Shown here: positions 61,754 to 64,000 of the stretch, piece by piece | Position numbering within the stretch: the stretch's first letter is position 1 | Layout: every line of letters begins with the position of its first letter | NCBI RefSeq assembly: GCF_020447315.1 | Contig: NZ_JAJADQ010000001.1 | Location: 434,001-498,000 of the forward strand | Length of the DNA: 64,000 bases | Origin: Hymenobacter nitidus | GTDB lineage: Bacteria; Bacteroidota; Bacteroidia; Cytophagales; Hymenobacteraceae | Direction: 5' to 3' | Position numbers and translations under genes: made by a program | Notes under the pieces: model-generated | The model's database searches: none | Seen by the model: the letters and a program-made list of their open reading frames with translations, nothing else | Told to the model about the DNA's origin: nothing

Positions 61754-62347
61754 ATGCGGTATATTCGTTGGCCGTTTATCCTGTTTTTTCGTGGCTGCGC
61801 AATGCTTTCTGTTTTCTCTTCTATTCCGGTAGCACTGCGCCGCTTTCTGCTGCTGGCTATAGCCTTCTACGCGCTGTGGTTTTTCGGCTATGAGCGGGGC
61901 CTGGCCCTCGACGGCCGCCTGGATGCGCTGCTCTCCGCCAACATTACGGCCGCCAGCAGCGCCACGCTGCGCGCCCTGGGCTTCGACACCAGCGTGCATG
62001 GCCTCGACCCCTACCTACTGCTGCTCAACAGCCAGCCGGCGGTGCACGTGGGGCATCCGTGCAACGGGCTGGTGCTGTACGCGCTGTTTGCGGGCTTTGT
62101 GCTGGCTTTTCCCGGGCCCTGGGCGCGCAAGCTGTGGTTTATTCCGGTGGGCATGCTGGTTATCTACCTCATCAACATTGTGCGCATCGCGGCCCTGGCC
62201 CTCAACCACCTGTACTCGGCCGAAACCGTGGAATTCAACCACCACTACACGTTTACCTTCATCGTGTACGGGTTTATTTTCCTGCTCTGGATGCTGTGGG
62301 CCCGGCGCCTGGCCGGTCCGGCCGCCCAGCAGGCTCTGCGCGCGTAG
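61754..62347 (+). CDS. Exosortase/archaeosortase family protein (compact Bacteroidota type)
   Basis: A 197-aa integral membrane transpeptidase-like protein; an ATG at 61802 would give 181 aa and may be the true start. Hydrophobic segments lie near 28-45, 105-122, 127-142 and 165-183. The exosortase triad is complete: Cys103 in GHPCNGLVLY, Arg144 in NIVRIAALAL and a His in FNHHYTFTF (163 or 164). Exosortases cut short C-terminal sorting signals and pass the protein to a surface acceptor. The compact size and the neighbouring small membrane gene fit Bacteroidota exosortase systems that I recall as XrtF- or XrtX-like. No protein in the window ends with a PEP-CTERM-like signal. Confidence 0.88.
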   Translation: MRYIRWPFILFFRGCAMLSVFSSIPVALRRFLLLAIAFYALWFFGYERGLALDGRLDALLSANITAASSATLRALGFDTSVHGLDPYLLLLNSQPAVHVGHPCNGLVLYALFAGFVLAFPGPWARKLWFIPVGMLVIYLINIVRIAALALNHLYSAETVEFNHHYTFTFIVYGFIFLLWMLWARRLAGPAAQQALRA

Positions 62348-62349
62348 CT

Positions 62350-62868
62350 ATGCTGACTGCTTTCACTCAGCCCGCGGCGCGGCGTCGGCCGCTGGTTCTG
62401 GTACTACGCGCCACGGTAGCAATTTTGCTGGTTGCGGGCCTGTTTGTGGTGGGCCTGCGCAACGAGCCGGTGTTTGGCCTGCTCACGCTGGCCTGGCAAA
62501 AGCTGTTTCTGGCCCTGGGCCTCACCGAGCGGGCCGCGGCTCTGCAGCAGGGCGTCAGCGGACTGGTCACCACGCGGAGCCTGCCGGCCGTGGTCAGCTA
62601 TGCCTTGCTCTACACCGGGGCCTGTTTGGTACTGCTGTCCGCCGTTTTGTTTGATGCGGCCCGCATGCGGGTGGTGCTGGGCCTCTACGCGGCCATCTTC
62701 GGGGCCTGCGCCCTGCTGCTGCTGGGCGGCAAGCTGCTCGGTGATGCCAGCTGGGCCTACCAGCTCGGGCGCCGCCTGATCGACTTCATCGTTTCGCCCC
62801 TGCCCGTTATTATTCTTATTCCGCTGCTGCGCTGGTATGTGCCATTGGGCCGGCCGGCCCGCGCCTAG
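62350..62868 (+). CDS. Exosortase-associated small membrane protein
   Basis: A 172-aa protein starting at the ATG 2 bp after the exosortase stop. It has four hydrophobic segments (about 15-35, 78-98, 104-124 and 145-163) and no soluble domain. A short periplasmic stretch (LRNEPVFGLLTLAWQKLFLALGL) follows the first segment. Gene order and topology match the membrane partners seen next to Bacteroidota exosortases. The function of such partners is not established; a role in substrate capture or acceptor supply is possible. It ends 2 bp from a convergent gene. Confidence 0.8.
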   Translation: MLTAFTQPAARRRPLVLVLRATVAILLVAGLFVVGLRNEPVFGLLTLAWQKLFLALGLTERAAALQQGVSGLVTTRSLPAVVSYALLYTGACLVLLSAVLFDAARMRVVLGLYAAIFGACALLLLGGKLLGDASWAYQLGRRLIDFIVSPLPVIILIPLLRWYVPLGRPARA

Positions 62869-62870
62869 CG

Positions 62871-63269
62871 CTATACCTGCTGCAGCCACAGCTGGGCCGT
62901 GGTAATATCGTCGAAGGTCAGGATGACGATGCCGGCGGCGGTGTACTGTAGGGTCAGGTCGGTGGAGAGGCGGCTGTAGACGTTGGGCGAATACACCCAG
63001 GCAAAATATGCGCAGCCCGCAGCCCGCATGGCCGGAAACCACTCTTTGCCGCCCCACTCGGCCGCATCAGCCCACATGCTGGTTACCAGCGTGTTGTCAT
63101 TCAGCACCTTGCTGCACTGCTCTGCCTCCAGATACTCCAGCATTTTGGTTGCCCCCGAGCGCACCGAGTCGTAGTCCTGGTCGCCCACCCATTCCACGTG
63201 CAGCCACTGGCTGGCCTCATCGTAGCGGATACTGATTTTCGGTGTTTCGTACAGCAGGCGTTGCCCCAT
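62871..63269 (-). CDS. STAS-like (SpoIIAA-type) small protein
   Basis: A 132-aa cytoplasmic protein from the ATG at 63269 (MGQRLLYETPKISIRYDEA); a TTG at 63299 would add ten residues. The order of strands and helices is that of STAS/SpoIIAA-like proteins: a strand WLHVEWVGD, a helix SVRSGATKMLEYLEAE, a strand CSKVLNDNTLVTS, then helix and strands (FPAMRAAGCAYFAWVYSP, ILTFDDITTAQLWLQ). Similar proteins are common in Hymenobacteraceae in several copies, from memory. Function is unknown. It converges on the exosortase partner gene. Confidence 0.72.
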   Translation of the reverse strand: MGQRLLYETPKISIRYDEASQWLHVEWVGDQDYDSVRSGATKMLEYLEAEQCSKVLNDNTLVTSMWADAAEWGGKEWFPAMRAAGCAYFAWVYSPNVYSRLSTDLTLQYTAAGIVILTFDDITTAQLWLQQV

Positions 63270-63402
63270 AATACAGTAAACGGTAAGCGGAATGGACAAA
63301 CCCGGGCCATTTCGGCGTGAGCCGGCCCAGGGCTGATCTGGCAGCTATAAGCTGCAAGCCAGCGTAAAACCCAGTGGATGTTCTCCCGAACGCCAGCGGC
63401 GC

Positions 63403-64000
63403 TTATTCGTTGCCGGTAGCCGGTCTTTTCTCCCTGCGTGCTCCGCGCGCCCCGGCGTCGGGCGTTTGGTCAGCTTCCACGGCCGGGCGGGGCGGCAGGC
63501 ACTTAATGCCTTCCCAGGTAAGGTAGTGCACCGTACTTTGGGGCCCGAGAAAGAAAAAGCTGTTGTCGCGCTGGCGCACCAGGTTCTGGTAGCAGTTCTG
63601 CACGCCCACGTACGTCGACGGCACCCAGCCCGGCCCCTGACCGGCTCCCTCGGGGCACCCCCACCGCAGGGAGGCAATGCGGTGGTCGGTGGTCCGGTAG
63701 AGCAGCTCGGCCGGGTCCTTGACAATAATGTCGCCGCCGACATTCAGCACGTCGGCGTAGCTGAACGAGTCCCATTTGTGGGTAACATGGTCGTAGCGGT
63801 TGGCGCCCAGGTCGTTAGTGACGGTGCGGTAATAAAAGCGCCCCTGGCTGGCTAATGGGTGCGGCTGCTCTCTTTCCTTGTACCAAACCAGGTGGCTTTG
63901 CACGTCATTTTTGCCGTCCCAGGGCGACTGGTTTGTCCAGCGCTGGCCGCGCCGCTCGAACACCCGCAGATTGCGCCCCGCTATGCAGGCCACCACGCCG
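63403..64000 (-). CDS. Hypothetical protein (5' end outside window)
   Basis: About 199 residues visible; the frame is open to the window edge, and the first in-frame GTG (63996) is unlikely to be the real start. The visible part has short repeats centred on aromatic residues (QSHLVWYKEREQPHPL, GRFYYRTVTNDLGANRYDHVTHKWDSFSY, DPAELLYRTTDHRIASLRWG, NSFFFLGPQSTVHYLTWEG), each with a strand-turn-strand look that suggests beta-propeller blades. The tail is polar (EADQTPDAGARGARREKRP). I do not recognise the family. Confidence 0.55.
   Translation of the reverse strand, partial: GVVACIAGRNLRVFERRGQRWTNQSPWDGKNDVQSHLVWYKEREQPHPLASQGRFYYRTVTNDLGANRYDHVTHKWDSFSYADVLNVGGDIIVKDPAELLYRTTDHRIASLRWGCPEGAGQGPGWVPSTYVGVQNCYQNLVRQRDNSFFFLGPQSTVHYLTWEGIKCLPPRPAVEADQTPDAGARGARREKRPATGNE

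Noticed and set aside
1..64000. CRISPR arrays, tRNA or rRNA genes, insertion sequences, toxin-antitoxin or restriction genes
   Set aside because: Reading through both strands I found no regularly spaced repeats, no cloverleaf with CCA-type ends outside genes, and no transposase, integrase, toxin or methylase-endonuclease pair.

Overview
The window is G+C-rich chromosomal DNA from a member of the Bacteroidota, most likely the Hymenobacteraceae (Hymenobacter-like). This rests on protein content: the type IX secretion protein SprA, cargo with T9SS type A and type B C-terminal domains, a carboxypeptidase-regulatory TonB receptor, DUF3078 and DUF4292 proteins, and an exosortase with the catalytic residues of the compact Bacteroidota forms. 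It also rests on -7 boxes of the form TAnnTTTG and on the near absence of Shine-Dalgarno sequences. I saw no rRNA, tRNA, CRISPR array, insertion sequence or prophage.

Layout. 1-2188: methionine/threonine genes (metX, cut by the window edge, overlapping homoserine dehydrogenase). 2271-9593: a T9SS-sorted esterase, an LD-carboxypeptidase/GNAT pair, a small unknown gene, a glutaminyl-cyclase-like M28 lipoprotein overlapping cysS, and a membrane-anchored endonuclease/exonuclease/phosphatase-fold protein. 9702-13202: a 1166-aa secreted SBBP/PKD protein with a gliding-motility-type C-terminus. 13391-18549: the information-processing run rimP-nusA-infB with a leader hairpin and an internal hairpin/promoter. 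18831-21954: envelope genes (small OMP, basic secreted protein, DUF3078 protein, mscL). 22209-30280: enoyl-CoA hydratase, a Wzx-type flippase, dut, a sugar nucleotidyltransferase and a tightly coupled TPR / DUF4292 lipoprotein / EnvC-like trio. 30525-35898: a GAF-LytTR regulator divergent from two tatA-like genes, gatA and a LysM lytic transglycosylase. 36179-40396: a small lipoprotein, a structured intergenic region with a gene remnant and an orphan terminator, malic enzyme-phosphotransacetylase, and ruvA. 40421-50294: sprA, gcvH, a VanZ-like gene and a second M28 peptidase. 50426-57064: a secreted unknown, yicC, a TonB receptor and a T9SS-sorted repeat protein. 57205-62868: glycosyltransferase plus flippase, methyltransferase, MoxR ATPase, and an exosortase with a small membrane partner. 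62871-64000: a STAS-like protein and an unknown protein cut by the window edge.

The main theme is envelope biogenesis and protein export: SprA and three T9SS cargos, two TatA paralogues, peptidoglycan enzymes (LD-carboxypeptidase, EnvC-like activator, MltD-like transglycosylase), glycan assembly genes and an exosortase module. Eleven of thirteen predicted non-lipoprotein signal peptides are followed by Gln at the likely mature N-terminus, and the window also encodes a lipoprotein with glutaminyl-cyclase features. This matches the Gln-at-+1 pattern reported for Bacteroidota signal peptidase I substrates.

The best leads beyond routine annotation are the exosortase pair, two intergenic palindromes sharing the core GCAGTAGCGCG, the orphan terminator and gene remnant at 36.7-37.1 kb, the 110-bp inverted repeat at 60.5 kb, and the terminator-like hairpin in the rimP leader.
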